Assembly (NCBI RefSeq): GCF_041725775.1
Contig: NZ_JBEUEL010000002.1
Span: 62,001-126,000, forward strand
Length of the DNA stretch: 64,000 nucleotides
Origin: Pueribacillus sp041725775
GTDB lineage: Bacteria > Bacillota > Bacilli > Bacillales > UBA6769
Direction: 5' to 3'
The notes beneath the pieces were generated by a model that saw only the letters and a list, made by a program, of their open reading frames with translations, did no database searches and was not told the origin of the DNA. The number at the start of each line of letters is the position of its first letter. Position 1 is the first letter of the stretch. The position numbers and the translations under genes were made by a program. Below, in pieces: positions 27,267 through 36,117 of the stretch.

Positions 27267-30026
27267 TCACTCTGTTGATGTAAGCACTGTAAAGCAGCGA
27301 GAACATAATGTAGGGTGCTCTTCATGCTTGCCAACTTCATTCGATACGTTCCAGCAACGCTCACATGTTTCTCCTTCCGCATGTTGAACGACAACTTGAA
27401 CGTGTTCAAACGATTGTGCTTCATTCGGAGCTTGGTCTTTGTCATTCGTGATTTCCACTTGCGATACGATAAATAGTTGTTCTAATCTGCCCGCTTCAGA
27501 GAGTAATGATTTCGCATCGTTTGTCGGATACAGAACGACTTTCGCTTCCAATGATTTACCGATAACTTTCTCTTTGCGAGCATCTTCAAGCGCTTTTAAC
27601 ACTTCGTCACGAATTGAAATGATGTTTTCCCATTTAGTTTTTAACGCTTCTGCATTCGGAATTTCCGACGTTTTTGGCATATCTGTTAGTTGGACACTGT
27701 CTTCATCTACACCGTCAATGTACGACCATACTTCTTCCATCGTATGCGGAATGATCGGTGCTAATAATTTAACTAATGCCGTTAATGTATCAAAAAGTAC
27801 CGTTTGAATGGCTCGACGTCTCACATCATCCGCCTTTTCAATATAAAGTGTATCTTTCGCAATATCTAAATAGAAAGAGCTCATATCAATCGTACAGAAG
27901 TTATGAATCGCATGATAAATTGGTGAAAATTGATATTCTTCGTACGAACTCGTTACTTTTTCAATCAATTCATTTAATTTAACGAGCATAAAACGATCGA
28001 TTTCTGAAAGCTCCTCCATTGAAACGCGATGAGCATGCGGATCAAAGTCATGCAAGTTCCCAAGCATAAATCGAAACGTGTTTCGGATTTTACGGTATGC
28101 TTCAGCAATTTGCTTTAAAATTTTGTCAGATACACGAACGTCAGCTTGGTAGTCAACTGAAGACACCCAAAGTCGTAAAATATCAGCTCCGAGTTGCTTC
28201 ATAACATCATTTGGAATGACAACATTTCCTAACGATTTGCTCATTTTTTTGCCTTCGCCATCAAGTGCGAATCCGTGGCTAATGATCGCTTTATAAGGTG
28301 CTTTTCCTGTAACGGCTACACTCGTTGATAAAGACGAGTTAAACCAGCCACGATATTGGTCTGAGCCTTCAAGATAGACATCAGCAGGTCGCGTTAAATC
28401 GTCACGTTCAGCTAATACGGCTTGATGTGATGACCCTGAATCAAACCAAACATCCATAATATCAAGTTCTTTCCTAAATTCACCGTTCGGGCTATGTTCA
28501 GACGTGAATCCTTCTGGAAGTAAATCTTTTGCTTCTCTTTCAAACCATACGTTTGAACCGTATTTTCTAAATAAGTTCGCGACATGTTCAATCGTTTCAT
28601 CGGTTATAATCGGTTCACCGTCTTCTCCATAAAAAACAGGAATTGGTACTCCCCAAGTACGTTGGCGTGAAATACACCAATCTTCACGCTCCTTCACCAT
28701 GTTATGAAGTCTCGTTTCACCCCAAGCAGGATACCATTTGACATCTTTAATCGCTTGAAGAAGTTCATCGCGAAAATCTTTAATCGATGCAAACCATTGC
28801 TCTGTTGCTCTAAAAATGATCGGTTTTTTCGTTCTCCAATCATGAGGATAGGAGTGGGTAATAAACGTTAGCTTAAGTAATGCTCCAACTTCTTCAAGTT
28901 TTTCTGTTACGAGCTTGTTCGCTTTATCATAAAATATACCTTCGAAACCTGGTGCTTCATCAGTGAAGACCCCTTTTTCATCGACGGGACAAAGAATCTC
29001 TAAATTATATTTTCTACCGACAATATAGTCGTCTTCCCCGTGTCCTGGTGCTGTATGGACACACCCTGTTCCCGCATCTAGTGTTACGTGTTCCCCTAAA
29101 ATGACGGGTGACTTTCGATCGTAAAAAGGATGCTTTGTTTCAACAAATTCAAGTTCTTCACCTAGGAGCGTTTTTTCAATGTCTACATTTCCCCAATTTA
29201 ACTCATTCGTTAACGTATCGACTAAGTCTTTCGCCACGACATATTTTTTCCCGTTCACATTAACAACCGTATACTCAAATTCTGGATGAACAGCTATCGC
29301 TAAGTTTGCTGGAATTGTCCACGGGGTCGTCGTCCAAATGACAATTTGTTCGTCTCCTTTTAATACACCTTTTCCATCTGTCACTTGGAACCCAACATAA
29401 ATGGAAGGTGAGCGCTTATCTGCGTATTCGATTTCTGCTTCTGCTAGAGCCGATTCTGAAGAAGGTGACCAATATACCGTCTTTTTGTCCTTATAAATGT
29501 AACCTTTTTTCGCCATTTCACCGAAAACTTTGATTTGCTGTGCTTCATATTCTTTCGTTAATGTAATATATGGATTGTTCCAATCCCCACGAACACCAAG
29601 ACGTTTAAATTGTTCACGTTGGCGATCAATTTGCTTAAGTGCATATTCTTCACATAATTTACGGAACTCTGCGACAGATAATTTTTTACGATCAACTTTT
29701 CCCGATTTCGTCAGTGCTGTTTCAATCGGCAGACCGTGTGTATCCCAACCAGGAACGTACGGTGCATGATAGCCACGCATTGATTTATAGCGAACGATAA
29801 TATCTTTTAAAACTTTATTAATCGCATGGCCAATATGGATGTCTCCATTCGCATATGGCGGTCCATCATGTAGCACAAATAAAGGACGACCTTTCGTACG
29901 CTCTTGCACTTTTTTATAGATGTTTTCTTTATCCCACTTCGCTTGCCACTGCGGCTCTTTATTCGGTAAATTACCACGCATTGGGAAATCGGTTTTAGGC
30001 ATTAACAAAGTTTCTTTATAGCTCAT
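27267..30026 (-). CDS. ileS: Isoleucyl-tRNA synthetase
   Basis: Class I aminoacyl-tRNA synthetase, 919 aa, normal bacterial length. HIGH motif as IHIGHAINKVLKD, KMSKS as KKMSKSLGN, the editing domain between them with GTGCVHTAPGHGEDDY, an anticodon-binding domain, and a C-terminal zinc site CERCWN...CSRC. The ATG at 30026 is preceded by AGGAGGAAACAAA; the frame is open further upstream but lacks support. Expression is controlled by the T-box leader upstream. Confidence 0.97.
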   Translation of the reverse strand: MSYKETLLMPKTDFPMRGNLPNKEPQWQAKWDKENIYKKVQERTKGRPLFVLHDGPPYANGDIHIGHAINKVLKDIIVRYKSMRGYHAPYVPGWDTHGLPIETALTKSGKVDRKKLSVAEFRKLCEEYALKQIDRQREQFKRLGVRGDWNNPYITLTKEYEAQQIKVFGEMAKKGYIYKDKKTVYWSPSSESALAEAEIEYADKRSPSIYVGFQVTDGKGVLKGDEQIVIWTTTPWTIPANLAIAVHPEFEYTVVNVNGKKYVVAKDLVDTLTNELNWGNVDIEKTLLGEELEFVETKHPFYDRKSPVILGEHVTLDAGTGCVHTAPGHGEDDYIVGRKYNLEILCPVDEKGVFTDEAPGFEGIFYDKANKLVTEKLEEVGALLKLTFITHSYPHDWRTKKPIIFRATEQWFASIKDFRDELLQAIKDVKWYPAWGETRLHNMVKEREDWCISRQRTWGVPIPVFYGEDGEPIITDETIEHVANLFRKYGSNVWFEREAKDLLPEGFTSEHSPNGEFRKELDIMDVWFDSGSSHQAVLAERDDLTRPADVYLEGSDQYRGWFNSSLSTSVAVTGKAPYKAIISHGFALDGEGKKMSKSLGNVVIPNDVMKQLGADILRLWVSSVDYQADVRVSDKILKQIAEAYRKIRNTFRFMLGNLHDFDPHAHRVSMEELSEIDRFMLVKLNELIEKVTSSYEEYQFSPIYHAIHNFCTIDMSSFYLDIAKDTLYIEKADDVRRRAIQTVLFDTLTALVKLLAPIIPHTMEEVWSYIDGVDEDSVQLTDMPKTSEIPNAEALKTKWENIISIRDEVLKALEDARKEKVIGKSLEAKVVLYPTNDAKSLLSEAGRLEQLFIVSQVEITNDKDQAPNEAQSFEHVQVVVQHAEGETCERCWNVSNEVGKHEEHPTLCSRCFTVLTSTE

Positions 30027-30060
30027 TTTGTTTCCTCCTGCAACTATATAATTCGTGTTC

Positions 30061-30332
30061 AAAAAAAGAAAGACCTTTCTTCATCCCCATAGGGACGAGA
30101 AAGATCTCGCGGTACCACCCTAATAGCAAACCGATTATACCTTAACCGTTTTGCCACTTTATATTCTTAACGCGAATAAAACGCCAATACTTACTTTCCG
30201 TTCAGCATTAGACTCAAGGGTGATCTTCCTTTTTTTCAGTTTGGTCAGGCTTTCACCAACCCTGACTCGCTTTACAAACGTACGAAAAAGTACTCTTCCT
30301 CTCATCGTCTTTACCATATTCAATTCATATCT
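30061..30332 (-). promoter_or_regulatory. T-box riboswitch of ileS, specifier ATC (Ile)
   Basis: The minus-strand leader contains the T-box sequence AGGGTGGTACCGCG (30108-30121) followed by a long terminator stem (arms 30071-30088 and 30092-30107) with a T run at 30061-30067. Stem I is upstream with GGTGAAAGCC in the apical part. An ATC codon at 30222-30224 sits in GAAGATCACC at the expected specifier position, matching isoleucine. Uncharged tRNA-Ile would stabilise the antiterminator. Confidence 0.95.
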
Positions 30333-30339
30333 TTTTGTT

Positions 30340-30368
30340 AGTATAAAGAGAGTAAGGTCATTCGTCAA
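30340..30368 (-). promoter_or_regulatory. Sigma-A promoter of the ileS T-box leader
   Basis: TTGACG (30363-30368), 17-bp spacer, TATACT (30340-30345) on the minus strand. The -35 ends two bases from the divIVA stop codon, so ileS is independently transcribed. Confidence 0.88.
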
Positions 30369-30370
30369 GC

Positions 30371-30874
30371 TTAAATTGGATCCTCTACTTGTTCTTCTTC
30401 AACTTCTGTAATTGGATTTGTCACTTCATCCCATTCATCGTGATTTAGCATTTCTAATTGTGCCTCGATAAGCATACGAAACCTCGTTCGATATACAGAC
30501 GCTTGTTTTTTCAGATCTTCGACTTCAACTGCTATTTTACGTGTGCGGGAAAGAGCTTCATTAATGATGCGATCAGCATTTTTTTCTGCTTCACGAATGA
30601 TAAGTTCAGCCTCTTTATTTGCATTACGCTTTACTTCTTCAGCCGTTTGTTCAGCAACGAGAATCGAATTTTTTAATGAGTTTTCGATATCGGAATAATG
30701 AGTAATTTTTTCGTTTAACGTATCGACTTTTTCCTGTAAATCTTGGTTTTCACGAATGAGCGCTTCATAATCTTTAATCACTTGATCAAGAAATTCATTC
30801 ACTTCATCGATATCGTAGCCACGAAGTCCCCGATTAAACTCTTTGTTATGAATATCAAGCGGTGTTAATGGCAC
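30371..30874 (-). CDS. divIVA: Cell division / pole-marking protein DivIVA
   Basis: Coiled-coil protein that binds curved membrane at septa and poles; 167 aa. The N-terminal lipid-binding domain reads MPLTPLDIHNKEFNRGLRGYDIDEVNEFLD, followed by long coiled coils (about 30-150) and an acidic tail. GTG at 30874 is chosen because GGGGGTGG lies upstream and the N-terminus then matches the family MPLTP start; a GTG three codons earlier lies inside that site. It sits at the end of the ylmC-to-divIVA division gene cluster. Confidence 0.95.
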   Translation of the reverse strand: MPLTPLDIHNKEFNRGLRGYDIDEVNEFLDQVIKDYEALIRENQDLQEKVDTLNEKITHYSDIENSLKNSILVAEQTAEEVKRNANKEAELIIREAEKNADRIINEALSRTRKIAVEVEDLKKQASVYRTRFRMLIEAQLEMLNHDEWDEVTNPITEVEEEQVEDPI

Positions 30875-30892
30875 GGATGCCACCCCCTAAAG

Positions 30893-31666
30893 TTATAATT
30901 TTTTACTATATTGAATCCGCCATTTTCCTTTTCGGGTTTGTCCTTCAAGTACTTGCAATTTTGCTCTTCCGAAACCTCTAAGTGAAATTGTATCAAAAAT
31001 ATGGCATTCATACGACGGTTGTTCGACAACTTTCCAATTGATTTTTACGAGCGCTTTTTGTATGTATGTAACAGCTTTTGAACGTGAAATGTTAAAAATT
31101 TCAGCAAGCAATGCATCAAGTCGTAAAGCGGGAATTGTTCCAGTGTATGAACGCCATTCATCATCCGGTTCTATTAGTTCGTCTTTGCTTAGCTTATGTA
31201 ATGTTACTGGAGCTCTTCCGACTGAGTCTAAGTGTAACATTACATATTCGGCGATTTCGTCAACTACGACAAACTGAACAGCTTGTCCATTTATAAGGAT
31301 ATCACCAAATTTTTCACGTTTTAACCCTAAACTCATTAAAGCTCCGAGAAGTTGGCTATGCTCAATTGTAAAAAATTTCACCGCGTATTGAAGCTCAAAA
31401 AAAGCGAGTCCATAATCTGAACGTTTTGGTTCAAAATAAGTGGGTGCAATAATACCCCGTTTTCGCTCAGCATCTTCTAATCCGCCATGAAAATAGGCGT
31501 TCACTTCCCCATCATAGTTCGCCAGTTGAGTCACAATTTCCTGCTGTCTCGGATCAAGAAAATCAGTTAGCCTAAAAGCATACGAGTCTTTTACCATTTG
31601 AATCCATTCAAACACTTGATCAAGAAATAGCCTTTCATCATGACGATAATGTTGATAAATATCCAT
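30893..31666 (-). CDS. ylmH: S4-domain RNA-binding protein YlmH
   Basis: 257 aa, with a divergent N-terminal domain (YlmH ribosome-binding type) and a C-terminal S4 domain beginning about residue 180 (LRLDALLAEIFNISRSKAVTYIQKALVKINWK). Recent work on B. subtilis links YlmH to ribosome-associated quality control, where it can act in alanine tailing with RqcH; rqcH is also encoded in this window. The position between ylmG and divIVA is the standard one. Confidence 0.93.
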   Translation of the reverse strand: MDIYQHYRHDERLFLDQVFEWIQMVKDSYAFRLTDFLDPRQQEIVTQLANYDGEVNAYFHGGLEDAERKRGIIAPTYFEPKRSDYGLAFFELQYAVKFFTIEHSQLLGALMSLGLKREKFGDILINGQAVQFVVVDEIAEYVMLHLDSVGRAPVTLHKLSKDELIEPDDEWRSYTGTIPALRLDALLAEIFNISRSKAVTYIQKALVKINWKVVEQPSYECHIFDTISLRGFGRAKLQVLEGQTRKGKWRIQYSKKL

Positions 31667-31675
31667 CGATGTTAC

Positions 31676-31939
31676 CTACATTAACATTTTAAAAATTTCT
31701 ACGACTCCACGTTCAGCAAGACGTAGTGCAATAATCGCAACAATTGGGGAAATATCGATCATTCCTAGTGGCGGAATAATTTTTCGGAATGGTTCTAAAT
31801 AAGGTTCTACGATCCGACCGAGCATTTGACCAAAGCCTGACTCCCTAGCGTTTGGAACCCAACTCATTAAAATATAAATGATGATGAGCCAAGAGTATAT
31901 GTTAAGAATTGTAATGATTAAACTTGCAATTGTTCCCAA
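31676..31939 (-). CDS. ylmG: YggT family membrane protein YlmG
   Basis: 87-aa integral membrane protein with two predicted helices and the YggT loop WVPNARESGFGQMLGRIVEPYLEPFRKIIPP. Its molecular role is unresolved; the family is linked to division and membrane organisation by its constant position next to sepF. The start is TTG with GGTGG upstream, just after sepF. Confidence 0.92.
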   Translation of the reverse strand: MGTIASLIITILNIYSWLIIIYILMSWVPNARESGFGQMLGRIVEPYLEPFRKIIPPLGMIDISPIVAIIALRLAERGVVEIFKMLM

Positions 31940-31960
31940 ACTATTGCCACCGCCCTCAAA

Positions 31961-32377
31961 TTAGTCCTCATGGATTATTTCTGAAATTTTACCTGATACA
32001 TCTACGTTAGCAGGCGTACATAAAAATGTATGTTCACCGAGTTTTTGAATGTCACCGCCGATTGCATATACGGTTCCGCTAAGAAAATCAACAATGCGCT
32101 TCGCTTGATCATGAGGTACACGTTGAAGATTCATTGCAATGGCACGATGACTTTTTAGCTGATCAGCAATTTCTTGTACTTCTGAATAAACACGAGGTTC
32201 GACTAAAATTACTTTTACGTTTTGTTGTACACTTTGTAAGCTTACAACATTTTCAGCTTTTTTTACAGCCGAACGCTCGTCATATTGTGGTTCGCTCGTA
32301 GTTGCATACGCTTCTTCAATTTCGTACATTTCTTCATCGAGTTCGAAAAAACGTTTAAATTTTGACTTTATTCCCAT
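31961..32377 (-). CDS. sepF: Cell division protein SepF
   Basis: Z-ring associated protein that tethers and bundles FtsZ; 138 aa. An N-terminal amphipathic membrane-targeting helix (MGIKSKFKRFFEL) is followed by a variable acidic linker and the conserved C-terminal domain (about 55-135) with VILVEPRVYSEVQEIADQL and RVPHDQAKRIVDFLSGTVYA. ATG with AGGAGTTG upstream. Confidence 0.95.
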   Translation of the reverse strand: MGIKSKFKRFFELDEEMYEIEEAYATTSEPQYDERSAVKKAENVVSLQSVQQNVKVILVEPRVYSEVQEIADQLKSHRAIAMNLQRVPHDQAKRIVDFLSGTVYAIGGDIQKLGEHTFLCTPANVDVSGKISEIIHED

Positions 32378-32390
32378 ATCATTTCAACTC

Positions 32391-33071
32391 CTATTCTATA
32401 TTTGTTCCAACGATTGTGCTGCCAAGTCTAATAAAAGTCGCTCCTTCTTCAATTGCAATCGTATAATCGTTTGACATTCCCATCGATAAGTGCTCACACG
32501 GGGCATGAGGCAAGTGCATATTTTTCACTTTTTCTTGAAGTGATTTCAATGTTTTGAAAACTGGACGAATGAGGTTTTCATCATTCGTATGCGGCGCCAT
32601 CGTCATGAGACCTATAACTTCTATATTTTCATATGATTGAAGATTTTCGATAAATGGAATGACTTCTTCCACAAATAAACCATGCTTTGATGTTTCTTTA
32701 GCGACATTTACTTGTACGAAACATTTTACTTTCTTAGTTGCTCGTTTGTTAATTTCTTTCGCTAATGACTGCCGATCAAGTGAATGGATATAGTCTACTT
32801 TATCGATTATATTTTTTACTTTTCTCGATTGAAGTGTACCAACAAAATGCCAGGTCGCCCGTTCTCCAATCGCTTCATATTTTTGAATAAATTGATTGTC
32901 ACGATTTTCTCCGAGGTGTTTAATACCTAAATCGACTACAGCCTTCGCTCTTAGTTCATCGACATATTTCGTAACAGCTACGACCGTAATCTCTTCTCGG
33001 TTACGATTCGCTCTTTGACAAGCTTCTTCAATTTTTTTATGAACTGCTAAAATATTTTCTTTCATTATCAA
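32391..33071 (-). CDS. ylmE: YggS/PLPBP family pyridoxal phosphate homeostasis protein
   Basis: 226-aa PLP-binding protein of the alanine racemase N-terminal fold, without racemase activity in characterised homologues. The PLP lysine is in VVAVTKYV; HFVGTLQSRKVK and GLMTMAPHT are further conserved segments, and the C-terminus has LSMGMSNDYTIAIEEGATFIRLGS. The TTG at 33071 and ATG at 33065 are both possible; TTG has the better spacing from GGTGAG. Confidence 0.94.
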   Translation of the reverse strand: MIMKENILAVHKKIEEACQRANRNREEITVVAVTKYVDELRAKAVVDLGIKHLGENRDNQFIQKYEAIGERATWHFVGTLQSRKVKNIIDKVDYIHSLDRQSLAKEINKRATKKVKCFVQVNVAKETSKHGLFVEEVIPFIENLQSYENIEVIGLMTMAPHTNDENLIRPVFKTLKSLQEKVKNMHLPHAPCEHLSMGMSNDYTIAIEEGATFIRLGSTIVGTNIE

Positions 33072-33108
33072 GATGTTCTCACCCTAGTTTTTTCTTATGT
33101 AAACTGTC

Positions 33109-33918
33109 CTATCGTAATCCAATATATGCCATCATTCTTCCTGTTTGGCCATTCTCTTTTCGATGCGAAAAGAAAGTGGAATGTAAACAACTCGTACATA
33201 ATGGAGACAGGTATATGTCTTTTTCAGGAATACCTGCTTGAATTAAGAGCAATTTATTCAACAATTTTAAGTTTAACATATATTGATTAGACTTATTTTT
33301 TTGCGCAACATTTTTATCGAATTGAAACTTGTTCACTTCACTCATGACAACATCATTCACTTCGTAGCAGCATGGCCCGATCGACGGTCCGATGACAACT
33401 TGTATCTTTGTAGGATCAATTCCTTCTTTCCGCCACGCTTCAACCATTTTTCCCGCTATGTTGGCAACTGTTCCTCTCCAACCCGCATGAGCAATACCAA
33501 CCATTTGACGTTGCTTTTCAATAAAGTAAATAGGTACACAATCAGCATATAAAGAAACGAGTAAAATTCCACGCTCTGTCGTATATAGCCCATCTACCTC
33601 ACGAATTGCGGTGTGTTCCGTCGTTGCACCTTTTCCTCTATCTCCACGCTTAACTTTATAAATGTTATTGCCATGGGGTTGTGTTCCAACAACCCACTGC
33701 TGTAAAGGAATGGAAAGCTTTTTCGCAACGATGTGCCGGTTATTTAATACATCACTTAGTCGGTCCTTAACGTGAAAGCCGACATTAAGAGACTGATACG
33801 GTGATTGACTTGTTCCTCCGTGTCGAGTTGTCATCCCAGCAATGATATGTTGATCGCTCTCCCACTTTTTTATAGATAATATCGATGGATCATCAGTTTC
33901 ATACAAGGTTTCCGTCAT
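33109..33918 (-). CDS. pgeF: Multicopper polyphenol oxidase-fold protein (YlmD/PgeF type)
   Basis: 269-aa laccase-domain protein. Family members act as purine nucleoside phosphorylase/adenosine deaminase-like enzymes or as peptidoglycan-editing PgeF; the specific activity here is not provable. Metal-site residues are visible in ADCVPIYF, GIAHAGWRGTVANIAGKMV and IGPSIGPCCYEV, with a C-terminal CTSCLHSTFFSHRKENGQTGRM. ATG with GAGGTG upstream. Confidence 0.92.
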   Translation of the reverse strand: MTETLYETDDPSILSIKKWESDQHIIAGMTTRHGGTSQSPYQSLNVGFHVKDRLSDVLNNRHIVAKKLSIPLQQWVVGTQPHGNNIYKVKRGDRGKGATTEHTAIREVDGLYTTERGILLVSLYADCVPIYFIEKQRQMVGIAHAGWRGTVANIAGKMVEAWRKEGIDPTKIQVVIGPSIGPCCYEVNDVVMSEVNKFQFDKNVAQKNKSNQYMLNLKLLNKLLLIQAGIPEKDIYLSPLCTSCLHSTFFSHRKENGQTGRMMAYIGLR

Positions 33919-33987
33919 TTCGACACCTCTTGTTTAATACTGAAAGTTTATTCTTTATTTTATCATATATTGTAAATGATTACTGCA

Positions 33988-34254
33988 TCATGATTGCAAT
34001 TCTTCATTAAATTCCGTTTCATTGAGACGGACGAGAATTACATCTGTACCAATTTTTATTATATTTTTCCAAGGGATCATCAGATCTTGATCACGACCGA
34101 ATAAGCCCATCATTTTTCCGCTACTTTGAATAATAATCGCTTCAATTTTTCCAGTCGTCGTATTTATTTCTAAATCGTAAATGTGACCGAGTCTTTTTCC
34201 GTTGGAAACACTGACAACATCCTTTACTTGAAATTCAGAAATTTTCATATCCAT
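33988..34254 (-). CDS. ylmC: PRC-barrel protein YlmC/YmxH
   Basis: 88-aa PRC-barrel protein (SpoIIGA-adjacent YlmC/YmxH family) with KISEFQVKDVVSVSNGKRLGHIYDLEIN and LMIPWKNIIKIGTDVILVRL. Its role is unknown, although the family is enriched in spore formers. The start could be ATG 34254 or 34248; AAAGGTGGG lies upstream. In B. subtilis sigG is upstream on the same strand; here sigG is divergent. Confidence 0.88.
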   Translation of the reverse strand: MDMKISEFQVKDVVSVSNGKRLGHIYDLEINTTTGKIEAIIIQSSGKMMGLFGRDQDLMIPWKNIIKIGTDVILVRLNETEFNEELQS

Positions 34255-34389
34255 TCCCACCTTTCAGTAAAGTATATGTACAACTAATAAAATTTGAACG
34301 TTTCGCTAAAAAAGAGTTTTAGTAGAACAAATATCACTAATAAACGATTGTTTTTTACAATTAGTCGACGTCATCAAACAATTTTTTGT

Positions 34390-34418
34390 GCATATTTTTC
34401 CTTCCTGCGGAGATACTT
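34390..34418 (+). promoter_or_regulatory. Candidate sigma-F (forespore) promoter of sigG
   Basis: GCATA (34390-34394), a 14-bp spacer, and GGAGATACTT (34409-34418) resemble the sigma-F consensus GYATA / GGNNANANTR; only the final base departs. It lies about 35 bp before the TTG start and 22 bp before the AGGAGGG site. Confidence 0.65.
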
Positions 34419-34452
34419 ACTTAAGACACCATCCCCAATAGGAGGGAAAGAA

Positions 34453-35229
34453 TTGACTCGACATAAAGTTGAAATTTGCGGAGTTGATACGTCTAAACTG
34501 CCTGTACTCAAAAATGAAGAAATGCGTATACTGTTTAAAAAAATGCAAAATGGTGATTTATCATCAAGAGAAAAATTAGTAAATGGAAATTTACGTCTTG
34601 TCTTAAGCGTCATTCAACGATTTAATAACCGTGGCGAATATATCGATGATCTCTTTCAAGTTGGTTGTATTGGGCTTATGAAATCGATCGACAATTTTGA
34701 TTTAAGCCACAATGTTAAATTTTCAACGTATGCAGTACCGATGATTATAGGTGAAATTAGGAGGTATTTACGAGATAACAACCCGATTCGAGTATCACGT
34801 TCGTTAAGAGATGTTGCTTATAAGGCGTTACAAGTAAGAGATAAATTAATGGTTAAACATTCAAAAGAGCCAACGGCTCAGGAAATTGCAAAGGAACTAG
34901 GCGTCCCGAAAGAAGAAGTGGTTTTTGCATTAGATGCGATTCAAGATCCTGTCTCATTATTTGAACCTATTTACAACGATGGGGGAGACCCAATCTATGT
35001 GATGGATCAAATTAGCGATGATAAAAATAAAGATACGTTTTGGACAGAAGACATTGCCGTAAAAGAAGCGATGACACGGCTAAATGAGAGGGAAAAATCG
35101 ATCTTAATTATGCGCTTTTTTCAAGGGAAAACTCAAATGGAGGTGGCAAATGAAATTGGAATTTCTCAAGCCCAAGTTTCGAGGCTAGAAAAAGCAGCGA
35201 TCCAACAAATGAATAAAAATATTCAGTGA
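34453..35229 (+). CDS. sigG: Forespore sigma factor sigma-G
   Basis: 258-aa late forespore sigma factor. The N-terminal VEICGVDTSKLPVLKNEEMR is nearly identical to B. subtilis SigG; region 2 reads FNNRGEYIDDLFQVGCIGLMK, followed by the sigma-70 region 2.4 segment and the region 4 helix-turn-helix MEVANEIGISQAQVSRLEK. The start is TTG at 34453 with AGGAGGG upstream; the frame is open to 34294 but that is not credible. It is on the plus strand, convergent with sigE, the reverse of the usual spoIIGA-sigE-sigG order. Confidence 0.97.
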   Translation: MTRHKVEICGVDTSKLPVLKNEEMRILFKKMQNGDLSSREKLVNGNLRLVLSVIQRFNNRGEYIDDLFQVGCIGLMKSIDNFDLSHNVKFSTYAVPMIIGEIRRYLRDNNPIRVSRSLRDVAYKALQVRDKLMVKHSKEPTAQEIAKELGVPKEEVVFALDAIQDPVSLFEPIYNDGGDPIYVMDQISDDKNKDTFWTEDIAVKEAMTRLNEREKSILIMRFFQGKTQMEVANEIGISQAQVSRLEKAAIQQMNKNIQ

Positions 35230-35257
35230 GATAGCAAGTTGCTATCTCACTTTTAAA
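35226..35257 (+). terminator. Terminator of sigG
   Basis: Twelve-bp perfect inverted repeat GTGAGATAGCAA / TTGCTATCTCAC (35226-35237, 35239-35250) followed by TTTT. It overlaps the sigG stop codon. Confidence 0.88.
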
Positions 35258-35374
35258 TAAACGTAAATGTATGACCCAGACTTAACAATAGAGCGAGCTT
35301 ACAATTTCTTGACCATGTTTTCGTGTCTCATATCGATGAACAAGTTAAAATTTCGACGCACTCACATAATTACA

Positions 35375-36094
35375 TTACACCATTTTGTTAAATTCCTTCC
35401 TTAACCTTTTAATAATTCGTTTTTCTAATCGGGAGATGTACGATTGAGAAATCCCTAGTAAATCTGCAACATCCTTCTGTGTTTTTTCTTCTTTACCGCT
35501 TAAACCAAAACGCAATTCCATAATTTGTTTTTCACGATCATTTAGTGTATATAGTGCTTTAAACAACAATTTACGATTGACTTGGTCTTCAATTCCTTTC
35601 GTAATAATATCATTTTCCGTTCCTAATACGTCCGAAAGTAACAGCTCATTCCCATCCCAATCGACGTTTAGCGGTTCATCGAAGGAAACTTCTGAACGTG
35701 TTTTATTATTTCTTCGTAAATACATTAAAATTTCATTTTCAATACAACGGGAAGCATACGTGGCAAGTTTTATTTTTTTCTCAGGATTAAACGTATTCAC
35801 TGCTTTTATTAATCCAATTGTACCGATGCTAATTAAATCTTCAATATTAATACCCGTATTTTCAAATTTTCGTGCGATGTATACAACGAGTCTTAAATTA
35901 TGTTCAATTAATCGCGAACGCGCATCTGCATCTCCTTTAGGAAGCTTAGCAATTAATACCGCTTCTTCCTCTTTTGATAATGGAGCTGGTAATGCTTCAT
36001 TTCCTCCAATATAATAAATTTCATCCGTTTTTATTCCGAATCGATTTAGAATTTTGTGCCAAAACTTGATCATTCGGAATTTCCACATTTTCAT
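35375..36094 (-). CDS. sigE: Mother-cell sigma factor sigma-E (pro-form)
   Basis: 239-aa pro-sigma-E. The N-terminal pro-sequence (about 1-28, basic and amphipathic) is removed by SpoIIGA near the KTDEIYYIGG segment. Region 2 includes NTGINIEDLISIGTIGLIKAVNTF and the -10 recognition segment; region 4 ends KDVADLLGISQSYISRLEKRIIKRLRKEFNKMV. ATG with GGAGGAAGAG upstream. It follows spoIIGA by 23 bp, the conserved spoIIG operon. Confidence 0.98.
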   Translation of the reverse strand: MKMWKFRMIKFWHKILNRFGIKTDEIYYIGGNEALPAPLSKEEEAVLIAKLPKGDADARSRLIEHNLRLVVYIARKFENTGINIEDLISIGTIGLIKAVNTFNPEKKIKLATYASRCIENEILMYLRRNNKTRSEVSFDEPLNVDWDGNELLLSDVLGTENDIITKGIEDQVNRKLLFKALYTLNDREKQIMELRFGLSGKEEKTQKDVADLLGISQSYISRLEKRIIKRLRKEFNKMV

Positions 36095-36117
36095 CTTTCT
36101 CTTCCTCCATTCTCATT

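Noticed and set aside
30151..30411. Open frames on both strands between divIVA and ileS
   Set aside because: They fall inside the T-box leader, whose structure and promoter explain the interval.
34294..34452. 53-codon N-terminal extension of sigG
   Set aside because: It contains the sigma-F-like promoter and ribosome binding site, and the TTG at 34453 gives the family N-terminus.
35230..35374. Flanking inverted repeats that could have driven the sigG inversion
   Set aside because: Compared by eye with 34261-34452; only short AT-rich similarity is seen, not a convincing repeat pair.
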